In this document: in pieces, positions 29,853 through 38,907 of the stretch
How positions within the stretch are numbered: the first letter of the stretch is position 1
Layout: every line of letters starts with the position of its first letter
Source of the DNA: Cohnella baijiui
GTDB taxonomy: Bacteria > Bacillota > Bacilli > Paenibacillales > Paenibacillaceae
Length of the DNA stretch: 64,000 nt
NCBI RefSeq assembly: GCF_020731285.1
Contig: NZ_JAJFOW010000007.1
Location: forward strand, 62,001 to 126,000
Direction of reading: 5' to 3'
Made by a program: the position numbers and the translations under genes
The notes under the pieces: model-generated
Seen by the model: only the letters and a program-made list of their open reading frames with translations
What the model was told of the DNA's origin: nothing
Databases searched by the model: none

Positions 29853-30413
29853 ATGAACATGTTGGACAGGCTGCTCTTGTTTCTTTACAGCTTGATCATC
29901 GGAGCCGCGGCGGTCGTGGCCGTCGTCTTGGCGGCCGGCGGCTTCAACGTCGTTTGGCTGAAGGAAGTCGTGGACGATATTACGGGCGGCTACCGGCCGG
30001 CTCAGGCTGCCGTCATTGTCGGCGCCGTCGTGCTGTTCCTGATCAGCCTTCGCTTTTTCGTCGTCTCGTTCGGCCGCGGTCGCGGCGTCTCGCCTTCGAT
30101 CAATCAGCGTACGGAGCACGGCGACATCCAAATCTCGGTCGAGACGGTCGAGAACTTGGCGCTAAAGGCCGCTTCGCGCTCCCGCGGTGTGAAGGATCTG
30201 CGCGCCCGCGTCCGCGTTGGCGAAGCGGGCCTCCATATCACGATCCGCGCGTTCGTTGACGGGGAGAGCGCCATTCCGACGCTGTCCGAGGACATGCAGC
30301 GCACGATCTCCGAGCAGATCGAGGAGACGACCGGCATTCCGGTTGCGGACGTATCGATTTTCATCGCTAACCTGACGCAAGCGCCGACCACGTTTAAGAG
30401 CCGCGTGGAATAG
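29853..30413 (+). CDS. amaP: Alkaline shock response membrane anchor protein AmaP
   Basis: The 186-residue protein has two N-terminal membrane helices (about 4-30 and 50-72, LLFLYSLIIGAAAVVAVVLAAGG and VIVGAVVLFLISLRFFVVSFG). A cytoplasmic Asp23-like domain follows (HGDIQISVETVENLALKAASRSRGVKDLRARV). AmaP anchors Asp23 at the membrane in Staphylococcus. This gene and the next one are insertions relative to the B. subtilis order. Confidence 0.93.
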   Translation: MNMLDRLLLFLYSLIIGAAAVVAVVLAAGGFNVVWLKEVVDDITGGYRPAQAAVIVGAVVLFLISLRFFVVSFGRGRGVSPSINQRTEHGDIQISVETVENLALKAASRSRGVKDLRARVRVGEAGLHITIRAFVDGESAIPTLSEDMQRTISEQIEETTGIPVADVSIFIANLTQAPTTFKSRVE

Positions 30414-30429
30414 GGGGTAAGATCCACCT

Positions 30430-30660
30430 ATGTGGAAAATTTGGTGGGAAACCTACGGAGGGCGAGCCGGCGGCGTGGCTGCGGGACTGCTGTGCGGACT
30501 TATTTATTTGATCAGCGGATTCTGGGATATGCTGTTCTGCGCGCTGCTCGTCGGGATCGGATACGGCATTGGCAAACATAAAGACGAAAAACGCGGGCCG
30601 CTCCTGCCTTGGGACCGGCTCGTCTCGTGGCTGACGGATCGTTGGCCGCCGTCTCGATGA
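30430..30660 (+). CDS. DUF2273 family small membrane protein
   Basis: A 76-residue protein with two membrane helices (RAGGVAAGLLCGLIYLISGFWDMLFCALLVGIGYGIGKH) and a basic C-terminus. DUF2273 genes are regular partners of amaP and asp23, and this one lies 16 bases after amaP. Function unknown; a role in the same envelope complex is inferred. Confidence 0.88.
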   Translation: MWKIWWETYGGRAGGVAAGLLCGLIYLISGFWDMLFCALLVGIGYGIGKHKDEKRGPLLPWDRLVSWLTDRWPPSR

Positions 30661-30708
30661 ACCTGGAGCAGCCTTCCCGCCAGGCGGACCCGTCCGCCTG
30701 CCCGCAAC

Positions 30709-30737
30709 AGCGGGAGCGGGACGGCTCCCGCTTTTTT
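30709..30737 (+). terminator. Terminator of the asp23-amaP-DUF2273 operon
   Basis: GCGGGAGC (30710-30717) pairs with GCTCCCGC (30724-30731), followed by six Ts. Confidence 0.9.
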
Positions 30738-30870
30738 ACGCGATTCCTCCGGGAGCGGCATTGGGCAGCGCCGGCCGCCGAACCGCGGAGCAAGACGAAG
30801 TCCTGGACAGGGACGATTAATACGACGCATCAATCGCAGGGCGAAACCACGACGATCCTCGGGAGGATTC

Positions 30871-31359
30871 ATGAAACGCAGATTGGCTAGGGAAATTACG
30901 GTACAAAGCCTGTACCAAATGGAAATGAACGGCGTGGCCGCCCAGGAGGCGGTCGACACCGTTATGGAGGAAGCGCGCCACGACAACGAGATCGAAGCGG
31001 ACGTCGGGGGACTTGCGGCGGTCGACGCCTTTACGCGCGATCTCGTGGCCGGGGTCGACGGCCGCAAGGAAGAGCTCGACCAAGCGCTGGCGGGCTATTT
31101 GACGGGATGGCAGGTCGACCGGTTGTCCCGCGTGGACCGGCAGATTTTGCGGCTTGCGGTTTACGAGATGAACTACCGCAAGGACGTGCCGCACAAGGTC
31201 GTCGTCAACGAAGCGATCGAGCTGGCCAAGCATTTCGGCACGGAAGAGTCCGGCAAATTCGTCAACGGCGTGCTCGGACGGCTCATTCGCGAACGCGGCG
31301 GCGAGGCCGCTTCGGCCGAAGAGACGGACTCGGACGCGGAAAAGGGGGATCCATCGTGA
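30871..31359 (+). CDS. nusB: Transcription antitermination factor NusB
   Basis: NusB binds boxA RNA with S10 and promotes rRNA antitermination. The 162-residue all-helical protein shows the N-terminal [18 protein letters not shown] and the conserved [33 protein letters not shown]. It carries an acidic C-terminal tail of about 20 residues. Its stop overlaps the folD start (GTGA). Confidence 0.97.
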   Translation: MKRRLAREITVQSLYQMEMNGVAAQEAVDTVMEEARHDNEIEADVGGLAAVDAFTRDLVAGVDGRKEELDQALAGYLTGWQVDRLSRVDRQILRLAVYEMNYRKDVPHKVVVNEAIELAKHFGTEESGKFVNGVLGRLIRERGGEAASAEETDSDAEKGDPS

Positions 31360-32213
31360 GCGCGCGGATCATCGACGGCAAACGCATCTCGGAAGAGATT
31401 CGGGAAGAGATCAAGCAGGAGGTCGAGCGGTTGCTGGCCCGGGACGTCCGTCCCGGACTCGCCGTCGTCCTGGTCGGAGAGGACGCCGCATCGCAGGTTT
31501 ACGTGCGCAACAAAGCCAAGGCGTGCGACGACCTCGGCTTCTACTCCGAGGTGCACCGGCTGCCGGCTTCGACGACGCAGGACGAGCTGCTCGCCCTGAT
31601 CGACCGGCTGAACGGACAAGCCTCCATCCACGGCATTCTCGTGCAGCTGCCGCTCCCGAAGCACATTCAGGAGAAGGCCGTCATCGACGCGATCGCCGTA
31701 GACAAGGACGTGGACGGCTTCCATCCGGTCAGCGTCGGCAATCTGATGATCGGCGACGACGCGCTGCTGCCGTGCACGCCGTCCGGCGTTATCGAGCTGC
31801 TGAAGCGGACAGGCAACGATCCGGCCGGCAAACACGCGGTCGTCATCGGCCGCAGCAACATCGTCGGCAAACCGGTGTCGATGCTGCTCCTCCGCGAAAA
31901 CGCGACGGTCACGATGACGCACTCGCGCACGCCGAATTTGCCGGAAGTGGCGCGTCAAGCGGACATTCTCGTGGTGGCGGTGGGCGTGGCCCAACTGGTC
32001 AAGCGCGACTGGGTCAAGCCCGGCGCGGTCGTCGTCGACGTCGGGATGAACCGGCTGGACAACGGCAAGCTGTGCGGAGACGTGGACTATGACGACGTGG
32101 CGCCGGTTGCCGGGTGGATCACGCCCGTGCCGGGCGGCGTCGGTCCGATGACGATCACGATGCTCATGCAAAACACGCTGAAATCGGCCAAACGGACGCA
32201 CGGCATCGCTTAA
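31356..32213 (+). CDS. folD: Bifunctional methylene-THF dehydrogenase / methenyl-THF cyclohydrolase
   Basis: FolD interconverts one-carbon units on tetrahydrofolate for purine, methionine and formyl-Met-tRNA synthesis. The 285-residue protein has [24 protein letters not shown] with the catalytic Lys, [31 protein letters not shown], and the Rossmann segment [18 protein letters not shown] plus [15 protein letters not shown]. The GTG at 31356 overlaps the nusB stop; upstream readings lie inside nusB. Confidence 0.97.
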   Translation: MSARIIDGKRISEEIREEIKQEVERLLARDVRPGLAVVLVGEDAASQVYVRNKAKACDDLGFYSEVHRLPASTTQDELLALIDRLNGQASIHGILVQLPLPKHIQEKAVIDAIAVDKDVDGFHPVSVGNLMIGDDALLPCTPSGVIELLKRTGNDPAGKHAVVIGRSNIVGKPVSMLLLRENATVTMTHSRTPNLPEVARQADILVVAVGVAQLVKRDWVKPGAVVVDVGMNRLDNGKLCGDVDYDDVAPVAGWITPVPGGVGPMTITMLMQNTLKSAKRTHGIA

Positions 32214-32234
32214 CGTCGCAAGGAGGCGGGAACT

Positions 32235-33596
32235 ATGGAGCAGCCTGCTCGCGTGCTTAGCATTCGCGATATTAACCGCTACATCAAGATGAAGCTTGAA
32301 GGCGACCAGCAGCTGCAAGACATCTGGCTGCGGGGCGAAATTTCGAACTTCACGCATCATTCCAGCGGACATATGTATTTTACGCTGAAGGACGAGAGCG
32401 GACGGCTCAAGAGCATCATGTTCGCTTCGCACAATCAGCGCCTGCCCTTCCGTCCGAAGGACGGCATGAAGGTGCTCGCACGGGGCGGCATCTCTGTCTA
32501 CGAGCGGGACGGCCAGTACCAGTTTTACGTGACCGCGATGCAGCCCGACGGCGTCGGCAGCCTGTACCTCGCGTTCGAGCAACTCAAGCAAAGGCTTCAA
32601 ACCGAAGGTTTGTTCGACGAAGCCGTCAAACGGCCGATTCCCCGCTATCCGCGGGCGATCGGCATCGTCACCTCGCCGACGGGCGCGGCGGTGCGCGACA
32701 TCATCATCACGCTGCAGCGCCGCCATCCGGCCGTGCCGATCCTGCTGCACCCGGTCTCGGTGCAGGGCAAAACCGCCGCGCCGTCCATCGCCAAAGCGAT
32801 CGCCACGATGAACAGGCTCGCCGAGGTGGACGTGCTCATCGTCGGACGCGGCGGGGGATCGCTCGAGGAGCTGTGGGCGTTTAACGAAGAGATCGTCGCC
32901 CGGGCGATCCGCGCGTCGGCGATTCCCGTCATCTCGGCGGTCGGGCACGAAACGGACTTTACGATCGCGGACTTCGTTGCGGACTTGCGGGCCGCGACGC
33001 CGACCGCGGCTGCCGAGCTGGCCGTGCCGCACCGGACCGAGCTGCGGCAAACGCTCGCCCATCTCGAGCAGCGCATGTCCAAGTCGCTCGGGCTTCAGCT
33101 TGGGCGAGCGCGGGAGCGCTATCAGCACGCGGTCCGCTCGCCGTACTTCACGCAGCCTAGGCGGGCGCTGCTGGCGCAAGCGGAGAGGCTCGACCGGCTG
33201 CGCGATCGGCTCCGCTACCGGGCGGACGGAGGCGTCGCCCGGGCGAAGGAGCGTTTGGCGCGGTTGGGCGGGCGGCTGTCCGCCGCCAATCCGTCCGAGC
33301 AGGTCGTCTATGCGAGGCGCCGCGCCGAGAACGCCATGCGCGCGCTGGAGCTGGCGATGCGCCGGACGCTCCGCGAACGGCAGAACGCCTTCGGATCGGC
33401 CGTTCGGCAGCTGGATGCGCTAAGTCCGCTCAAGGTGATGGCGAGAGGTTATAGCCTCGTTTATGACGAGCAGGAAAAAGCGTTGATCCGATCCATCCAA
33501 GAGGTGCAGCCGGGGGATCTGATCCGGGTGCGGCTCGCGGACGGCAAGCTGGATTGCCAGATATGGGGATTGCACGGGGAGGGAGAGCCAGGATGA
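32235..33596 (+). CDS. xseA: Exodeoxyribonuclease VII large subunit
   Basis: This is the catalytic subunit of the single-strand exonuclease. The 453-residue protein has an N-terminal OB fold (LSIRDINRYIKMKLEGDQQLQDIWLRGEISNFTHHSSGHMYFTLKD) and the catalytic domain with RYPRAIGIVTSPTGAAVRDI and IVGRGGGSLEELWAFNEE...GHETDFTIADFVADLRAATPTAAAE. A long coiled-coil region follows. AGGAGG precedes the ATG. Its stop overlaps the xseB start (ATGA). Confidence 0.97.
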   Translation: MEQPARVLSIRDINRYIKMKLEGDQQLQDIWLRGEISNFTHHSSGHMYFTLKDESGRLKSIMFASHNQRLPFRPKDGMKVLARGGISVYERDGQYQFYVTAMQPDGVGSLYLAFEQLKQRLQTEGLFDEAVKRPIPRYPRAIGIVTSPTGAAVRDIIITLQRRHPAVPILLHPVSVQGKTAAPSIAKAIATMNRLAEVDVLIVGRGGGSLEELWAFNEEIVARAIRASAIPVISAVGHETDFTIADFVADLRAATPTAAAELAVPHRTELRQTLAHLEQRMSKSLGLQLGRARERYQHAVRSPYFTQPRRALLAQAERLDRLRDRLRYRADGGVARAKERLARLGGRLSAANPSEQVVYARRRAENAMRALELAMRRTLRERQNAFGSAVRQLDALSPLKVMARGYSLVYDEQEKALIRSIQEVQPGDLIRVRLADGKLDCQIWGLHGEGEPG

Positions 33597-33859
33597 GCGA
33601 CAACGGGGAAACGACGCTCTCGTTCGAGGAAGCGATGGAGCGCCTGGAAGGCATCGTCGCGCGTCTCGAGAGCGGGGACGTGCCGCTCGAGACGGCGATC
33701 GAGCTGTATCAGGAGGGCATGGTCTTGTCGAAGCTCTGCGGCCAAAAGCTCGAACAAGTGGAGCGCCGCATCGAGATGCTGATCGAGGACGGGGACGGCT
33801 TGCAGCGCAAGCCTTTCGCGCCGCAGCGGGACGACAACGGCGCGGACAAAGGGGAGTAA
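33593..33859 (+). CDS. xseB: Exodeoxyribonuclease VII small subunit
   Basis: The 88-residue protein has the XseB helical pattern LSFEEAMERLEGIVARLESGDVPLETAIELYQEGMVLSKLCGQKLEQVERRIE. The ATG at 33593 overlaps the xseA stop and has GGAGGGAGAG upstream. Several XseB copies bind each XseA. Confidence 0.96.
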   Translation: MSDNGETTLSFEEAMERLEGIVARLESGDVPLETAIELYQEGMVLSKLCGQKLEQVERRIEMLIEDGDGLQRKPFAPQRDDNGADKGE

Positions 33860-33861
33860 AT

Positions 33862-34788
33862 GTGACGGTGCAAACGGAAGAAGACGTGCGGGACATACGC
33901 GGCTATCTCGCCGATCGCGCAGCCCGCGTCGAAGCCGCGCTTCGGGATGCGGTGCCTGTCGGCTGGCGGTTGAACGAGACGCTGCGTGAAGCGATCATGT
34001 ATTCGCTGACCGCCGGCGGCAAGCGACTGCGTCCGATTCTCGCGCTGGCCGCCGCCGAGGCGGTCGGCGGGGACGCGCGCGCCGAGGCGCGGGCCATGCC
34101 GTTCGCAGTGGCGGTCGAGATGGTGCATACGTATTCGCTCGTACACGACGACCTGCCGGCGATGGACAACGACGACTACCGTCGCGGACGGCCGACGAAC
34201 CACAAAGTGTACGGGGAAGCGATGGCCATTCTCGCCGGCGACGGCCTGCTGACGCACGCCTTTCACGTCATCGCCCAGGCGACGACCCTGGGTGTGCCGG
34301 CCGATCGCGCGCTCTCGGTCGTTTCCGAGCTGGCCCGGTTCGCCGGACTGCCCGGAATGGTCGGCGGACAGGCGGACGACATGCAAGGGGAGCAAGGGAT
34401 CACTTCATTGGAGCAGTTGGAACTTATCCATCTGCACAAGACGAGCGACCTGATCGCGTTTTCCTTGCGGGCGGGCGGCCATGCAGCTGGCGCGACGGAG
34501 CGGCAGCTGGCGGCGTTGGAGCGGTTCGGCCGGAACGTCGGGCTCGCCTTCCAGATCCAGGACGACGTCCTGGACGTGTCCGGAGACGAGTCCAAACTCG
34601 GCAAGCCGAAGGGCAGCGACGAGCGGCAAGGCAAGGTTACGTATCCGTACCTGATCGGCCTGGAAGAGAGCAGGCGTCGCGTTCGTCGCCTGACCGACGA
34701 AGCGATCGAAGCGGTCCGGACGGCTGAGCTGCCTCAGCCGGAGCGGCTCGTCCAACTCGCGCTCCATATGATGGCTCGCGACCATTGA
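33862..34788 (+). CDS. ispA: Farnesyl diphosphate synthase
   Basis: This prenyltransferase builds C15 farnesyl diphosphate from IPP and DMAPP, the precursor of quinones and undecaprenyl phosphate. The 308-residue protein has GGKRLRP, the first Asp-rich motif HDDLPAMD, and the second DDVLD. The start is GTG at 33862, two bases after xseB, so it is translationally coupled. It is followed by a strong terminator. Confidence 0.96.
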   Translation: MTVQTEEDVRDIRGYLADRAARVEAALRDAVPVGWRLNETLREAIMYSLTAGGKRLRPILALAAAEAVGGDARAEARAMPFAVAVEMVHTYSLVHDDLPAMDNDDYRRGRPTNHKVYGEAMAILAGDGLLTHAFHVIAQATTLGVPADRALSVVSELARFAGLPGMVGGQADDMQGEQGITSLEQLELIHLHKTSDLIAFSLRAGGHAAGATERQLAALERFGRNVGLAFQIQDDVLDVSGDESKLGKPKGSDERQGKVTYPYLIGLEESRRRVRRLTDEAIEAVRTAELPQPERLVQLALHMMARDH

Positions 34789-34791
34789 TCG

Positions 34792-34857
34792 ACAATCCCG
34801 GCAAGCGCCCTTGCGAGGGCGCCGGCGCCTGCGGGCGCGCCGGGATTGTTTTTTTTC
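34792..34857 (+). terminator. Terminator of the nusB-folD-xseAB-ispA operon
   Basis: ACAATCCCGGC (34792-34802) pairs with GCCGGGATTGT over an extended GC-rich arm, followed by eight Ts. Confidence 0.92.
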
Positions 34858-34928
34858 GCCCGAAATCCCGTATCGGCAGGCAAAGTCGAACAAAGTTCGC
34901 CAAAATTGGTAAGGAGTAGTCGTTTCGC

Positions 34929-34958
34929 TTGGGCTTTATTTTCAGATTATGATATAAT
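34929..34958 (+). promoter_or_regulatory. Promoter of dxs
   Basis: TTGGGC (34929-34934), 18 bases, TATAAT (34953-34958), with an extended TGn in front of the -10. The leader to dxs is about 90 bases long. Confidence 0.75.
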
Positions 34959-35053
34959 AACGGTACTCCATCACGACGATCCGCCGCGACGCCCTTGTTG
35001 TCGCCTCGCGCGCCGGAGGCGTACGTCATTTTCGGGAAAGCGGGGAATCCCAT

Positions 35054-36946
35054 TTGCTGCTCGATCGCATCCATAGCCCAACTGACTTGAAGCAGCTGTC
35101 CACGCCCGAGCTTCCGCAGTTGGCTCAAGAAATTCGGCAATTCCTGATCGAGAAGCTGTCGGTCACCGGCGGCCACCTGGCCCCCAATCTCGGGGTCGTG
35201 GAATTGACGCTAGCGCTCCATTACTTATACGACAGCCCCACGGACAAGTTCCTGTTCGACGTGGGGCATCAAGCATATGTCCACAAGATGCTGACCGGCC
35301 GAATGGACCGGTTCGACACGCTCCGCCAGAAGGACGGCCTGTGCGGCTTCGTAAAGCGGACGGAGAGCGAGCACGACGTCTGGGAAGCGGGACACAGCAG
35401 CACCTCCTTGTCCGCCGCGATGGGGATGGCGCTGGCGCGCGATCTGAAGGGCGAGCGCAACAAGGTCATCGCCGTCATCGGCGACGGCGCGCTGACCGGA
35501 GGGATGGCGCTCGAAGCATTGAACCATATCGGCCACGAAAAGCGCAAGCTGACGGTCGTGCTGAACGACAACGAGATGTCGATCGCGCCGAACGTCGGCG
35601 CTTTGCACAACTATCTGGGCAAGGTTCGCAGCGACAAGACGTACCGCAAGGCGAAGGATGAATTCGAATGGCTGCTCCGCAAGGTGCCGGCCATCGGCGG
35701 CCGACTGGCCAAAACCGCCGAGCGCCTGAAGGACAGCCTGAAGTACTTGGTCGTTCCGGGCATGCTGTTCGAGGAATTCGGGCTGAAATACTTCGGACCC
35801 GTCGACGGCCATGACGTCGACATGCTGATGGATACGTTGCGCCAGGCCGACAAGGTCAACGGGCCGGTGCTCGTTCACGTCCTGACGGTCAAGGGCAAAG
35901 GCTATTCGCCGGCCGAGGCCGACTCGCACAAGTGGCACGGCATCACCGGCTCCTACAAGATCGAATCCGGCCAGGTGCTCAAACCCGTCGGACCGCCGAT
36001 GTACACGGAAGTGTTTGGCAACATGCTGATCGAGTTGGCCGAGAAGGATAAGCGGATCGTGGCCGTCACGCCGGCGATGCCGGGCGGCTCCGGATTGCTC
36101 GGCTTCGCCGAGCGCTTCCCGGACCGGATGTACGACGTCGGCATCGCGGAGCAGCACGCTGCCACGATGTCTGCCGCGCTCGCGATGGAAGGGATGAAGC
36201 CCGTCTTCGCGGTCTATTCCACCTTCCTGCAGCGCGCTTATGATCAAGTGGTGCACGACATTTGCCGGCACAATGCGAACGTTATTTTCGCCATCGACCG
36301 CGCCGGATTCGTCGGTGGCGACGGCGAGACGCACCAGGGCGTCTATGATATGGCGTTCCTCCGACATATCCCGAACATGGTGCTCATGATGCCGAAAGAC
36401 GAAAACGAGCTCCGCCGCATGATGAAGACGGCTGCCGATTACGAGCAAGGCCCGATCGCCGTCCGCTATCCGCGCGAAGCGGGCGTCGGCGTGCCGCTTG
36501 ACCAGGATCCGCAGCCGATCCCGATCGGCAAGTGGGAGACCGTCCGCGATGGCGAGTATGCGGCCATTCTGGCGATCGGACCGATGGTGCAGGTTGCCGA
36601 GGAGGCTGCCGAACTGCTCAAGCGCGATGGTCTGAACGTGCGGGTCGTGAACGCCCGCTTCGTCAAGCCGATCGATGAGGAGATGCTGATGAAGCTCGAG
36701 CAGGAGCGCATCCCGATGCTCGTCCTCGAAGAAGGCGCGGAGAGCGGCGGATTGGGCGGCGCCGTGCTGGAATTTTTCGCATTGCGGGATCTGCATCCCC
36801 CTGTCCGCATCGCGGGTGTGCCTGACCGCTTCATCGAGCACGCGAGCATCAAGGAGCAGCGCGCCGAAGTCGGATTGACGGCCGAGCACGTCGCCGGCGA
36901 GATTCGCGCCGCCGCCATCCTGAAGCGGCGCGCGACGGCGACCTAA
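35054..36946 (+). CDS. dxs: 1-deoxy-D-xylulose-5-phosphate synthase
   Basis: This thiamine-diphosphate enzyme starts the MEP isoprenoid pathway. The 630-residue protein starts at TTG 35054. It has the TPP-binding [46 protein letters not shown], the transketolase-type [32 protein letters not shown] and the C-terminal domain. tlyA follows after only three bases. Confidence 0.97.
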   Translation: MLLDRIHSPTDLKQLSTPELPQLAQEIRQFLIEKLSVTGGHLAPNLGVVELTLALHYLYDSPTDKFLFDVGHQAYVHKMLTGRMDRFDTLRQKDGLCGFVKRTESEHDVWEAGHSSTSLSAAMGMALARDLKGERNKVIAVIGDGALTGGMALEALNHIGHEKRKLTVVLNDNEMSIAPNVGALHNYLGKVRSDKTYRKAKDEFEWLLRKVPAIGGRLAKTAERLKDSLKYLVVPGMLFEEFGLKYFGPVDGHDVDMLMDTLRQADKVNGPVLVHVLTVKGKGYSPAEADSHKWHGITGSYKIESGQVLKPVGPPMYTEVFGNMLIELAEKDKRIVAVTPAMPGGSGLLGFAERFPDRMYDVGIAEQHAATMSAALAMEGMKPVFAVYSTFLQRAYDQVVHDICRHNANVIFAIDRAGFVGGDGETHQGVYDMAFLRHIPNMVLMMPKDENELRRMMKTAADYEQGPIAVRYPREAGVGVPLDQDPQPIPIGKWETVRDGEYAAILAIGPMVQVAEEAAELLKRDGLNVRVVNARFVKPIDEEMLMKLEQERIPMLVLEEGAESGGLGGAVLEFFALRDLHPPVRIAGVPDRFIEHASIKEQRAEVGLTAEHVAGEIRAAAILKRRATAT

Positions 36947-36949
36947 GCG

Positions 36950-37780
36950 ATGACCGCGACGGCCAAGGAGAGACTCGACGTGCTCCTCGTGGAGCAAGGC
37001 TATTACGAGAGCCGCGAGAAGGCCAAGGCCGCCATTATGGCCGGTCTGGTCTTCCTCGGCACCGAACGGGTGGACAAGGCGGGCACCAAGGTACCGCGCG
37101 ACGCGGACCTCGTCGTCAAGGGCGCGCCCCATCCTTACGTCAGCAGAGGCGGGTTGAAGCTGGAGAAGGCGATCCGGCACTTCGGCCTCGATCTCGAAGG
37201 TGCTGTCATGCTCGATATCGGCGCCTCGACGGGCGGCTTCACCGATTGCGCCCTGCAGAACGGGGCGAAGCACGTCTACGCCATAGATGTCGGCTACAAT
37301 CAGCTCGACTGGTCGCTGCGGCAGGACGAGCGGGTACGCGTCATGGAGCGGACGAACTTCCGGCACATGACGGCGGATCAGCTCGAAGGCCCCGCGCCCA
37401 CTTTCGCGAGCATCGACGTCAGCTTTATTTCGCTGAAGCTGATCCTGCCCGCGCTCGCGCCGATGCTGCCTCGGGGAGGCGGCACGGTCGCGCTGATCAA
37501 GCCGCAATTCGAAGCCGGCCGGGAGCAGGTCGGCAAGTCCGGCGTCGTCCGGGATGCGGCAGTGCACCGTCAAGTGCTGCGCGAAGTGCTGCTTGCCGCA
37601 GCATCGCTCGGATTCGAGCTGGAAGGGCTGACTTTTTCCCCGATTACCGGCGGCGAAGGCAACATTGAATTCCTCGCCTATTGGCGGATCGGAGATTCGT
37701 CAGCCTTGGCGGATGACGCTTTCGACGTCCGTGCCGACGAAGTCGTCACGGAGGCCGCAAACGTCTTCCGCAAAAGTTAA
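36950..37780 (+). CDS. tlyA: TlyA family RNA methyltransferase / putative hemolysin (YqxC)
   Basis: The 276-residue protein has an N-terminal S4 RNA-binding domain (ERLDVLLVEQGYYESREKAKAAIMAGLV) and an FtsJ-like methyltransferase domain: the SAM motif MLDIGASTGGFTDCALQNGAKHVYAIDVG, then ASIDVSFISLKLILPAL and KPQFEAGREQVGKSGVVRD. Homologues methylate 2'-O of 16S and 23S rRNA, which sensitises to capreomycin in mycobacteria. It is part of the dxs operon. Confidence 0.95.
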   Translation: MTATAKERLDVLLVEQGYYESREKAKAAIMAGLVFLGTERVDKAGTKVPRDADLVVKGAPHPYVSRGGLKLEKAIRHFGLDLEGAVMLDIGASTGGFTDCALQNGAKHVYAIDVGYNQLDWSLRQDERVRVMERTNFRHMTADQLEGPAPTFASIDVSFISLKLILPALAPMLPRGGGTVALIKPQFEAGREQVGKSGVVRDAAVHRQVLREVLLAAASLGFELEGLTFSPITGGEGNIEFLAYWRIGDSSALADDAFDVRADEVVTEAANVFRKS

Positions 37781-37837
37781 GTCATACAAGCCATACGCTA
37801 TTGTCCGGGCTGGCAGCCGTCCCCCGGAGCTGCCGAA

Positions 37838-37887
37838 GAACGGCCGGGTACGCGCCGGTTCGCATGCTTGGCGGCTCCGGTTTTTTG
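37838..37887 (+). terminator. Possible terminator of dxs-tlyA
   Basis: GC-rich sequence able to fold (CGCC/GGCG and CCGG pairs) ends in CCGGTTTTTTG. The stem is imperfect, but the T run is clear. Confidence 0.5.
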
Positions 37888-37950
37888 CGTCCGCCGACAG
37901 GAGAATGTCCCGTCCGCCGCGAACTAGGTTAGGACGAAGGGGGCGGGGGC

Positions 37951-38421
37951 ATGGATCGGTTCGGGGATGGCCTGGTTTTCGTCATTGCGGTAGCCGCGAT
38001 CGCCTGGTTGGCATGGCGCAGGTTCCGCCGTTGGCTGCACGAGCCGCCCAGTCTGCGGCTGCGCAGGCTGGCCCAGGCCGGCAACATCGTCGAACCCGAC
38101 GAAGCGGTCGATTTTTTGCAGGAGCAAGGGTACCAGGTGTTGTCCGGCAAGCATCGGGTGCCGCTCGGGGTCATGGTAGACGACGGACCGGTGCAGACGA
38201 CCCGGATTTATTTCGATTATTTCGTTTCCAAGGGAGACCAATTTTACCTGGTTCGGCTGGAGCGGTCGCGCCAACCGATCGACTGGACGGCGAGCGGCCT
38301 TCGGGAACGGCTGCTCCCATACGCGCTGCTGTTCCCGGAATGCGACGGCATCGTCGTGGCCGATCCGAAGGACCGGATGCTGCGCACGGTACGATTTCGA
38401 GTGGAGGATGAGAAGGAATGA
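37951..38421 (+). CDS. Membrane-anchored protein of unknown function between tlyA and argR
   Basis: The 156-residue product has an N-terminal membrane helix (GLVFVIAVAAIAWLAWRRF) followed by a basic, amphipathic stretch. A cytoplasmic alpha/beta domain of about 110 residues contains DFLQEQGYQVLSGKHRVPLGVMVDD, IYFDYFVSKGDQFYLVRLER and LLFPECDGIVVAD. The alternating strands and the charged FDYFV...LVRLER unit are reminiscent of restriction-endonuclease-like folds, but no clear D...ExK set is present. It overlaps argR (ATGA) and is absent at this place in B. subtilis. I do not assign a function. Confidence 0.75.
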   Translation: MDRFGDGLVFVIAVAAIAWLAWRRFRRWLHEPPSLRLRRLAQAGNIVEPDEAVDFLQEQGYQVLSGKHRVPLGVMVDDGPVQTTRIYFDYFVSKGDQFYLVRLERSRQPIDWTASGLRERLLPYALLFPECDGIVVADPKDRMLRTVRFRVEDEKE

Positions 38422-38867
38422 AAGGGCAAAGGCAACGCAAAATCCGGGAGATGATCGGCGCCGGGGAGATCGAGACGCAAGAGGACCTAGTCGAAGCGCT
38501 GCGCAAACAAGGCTTTAACGTGACCCAAGCCACCGTTTCCAGAGACATCAAGGAGATGCACCTCATCAAAGTGCCGCTCGAAGACGGACGCTACAAATAT
38601 TCGATGCCGCAGGATCAGCGCTACAATCCGACGGTGAAGCTGAAGCGCGCGCTGCTCGATCATTTCGTTAACGCCGAGGCGGCTGAAAATCTGGTCGTGG
38701 TCAAAGCGCTGCCGGGAACGGCGGGCACGATCGCCTCGCTCTTGGACAGCATGGAATGGGGCGAAATCGTCGGCACGATCGGGGGGGACGATACGATCCT
38801 GCTGATCTGCAGGACGAAGGCGCAAGCCGAGGCGGTCGCCGCCCGCTTTTACGACATTATCCGTTAA
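38418..38867 (+). CDS. argR: Arginine repressor ArgR/AhrC
   Basis: The 149-residue protein has the N-terminal winged helix (RQRKIREMIGAGEIETQEDLVEALRKQGFNVTQATVSRDIKEMHLIKV). The C-terminal hexamerisation and arginine-binding domain contains NLVVVKALPGTAGTIASLLDSMEWGEIVGTIGGDDTILLICRT. With arginine it represses biosynthesis and activates catabolism genes. The argR-recN order is conserved in Bacilli. Confidence 0.97.
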   Translation: MKGQRQRKIREMIGAGEIETQEDLVEALRKQGFNVTQATVSRDIKEMHLIKVPLEDGRYKYSMPQDQRYNPTVKLKRALLDHFVNAEAAENLVVVKALPGTAGTIASLLDSMEWGEIVGTIGGDDTILLICRTKAQAEAVAARFYDIIR

Positions 38868-38907
38868 TCGCCGGCCGTCATGGCTTCGATCGAGGAGGAA
38901 TCCAAAG

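Noticed and set aside
34887..34899. CGAAC-AAA-GTTCG, resembling a LexA (SOS) box before dxs
   Set aside because: The Bacillus LexA box needs four bases between the half-sites; here there are three, and dxs is not an expected SOS gene.
35225..37573. A 782-codon open frame on the minus strand opposite dxs and tlyA, and similar long antisense frames at 31173-33179, 27787-29187 and 2013-3926
   Set aside because: They lie opposite well-supported genes, have Arg/Asp/His-rich compositions typical of antisense translation in GC-rich DNA, and show no domains or ribosome sites.
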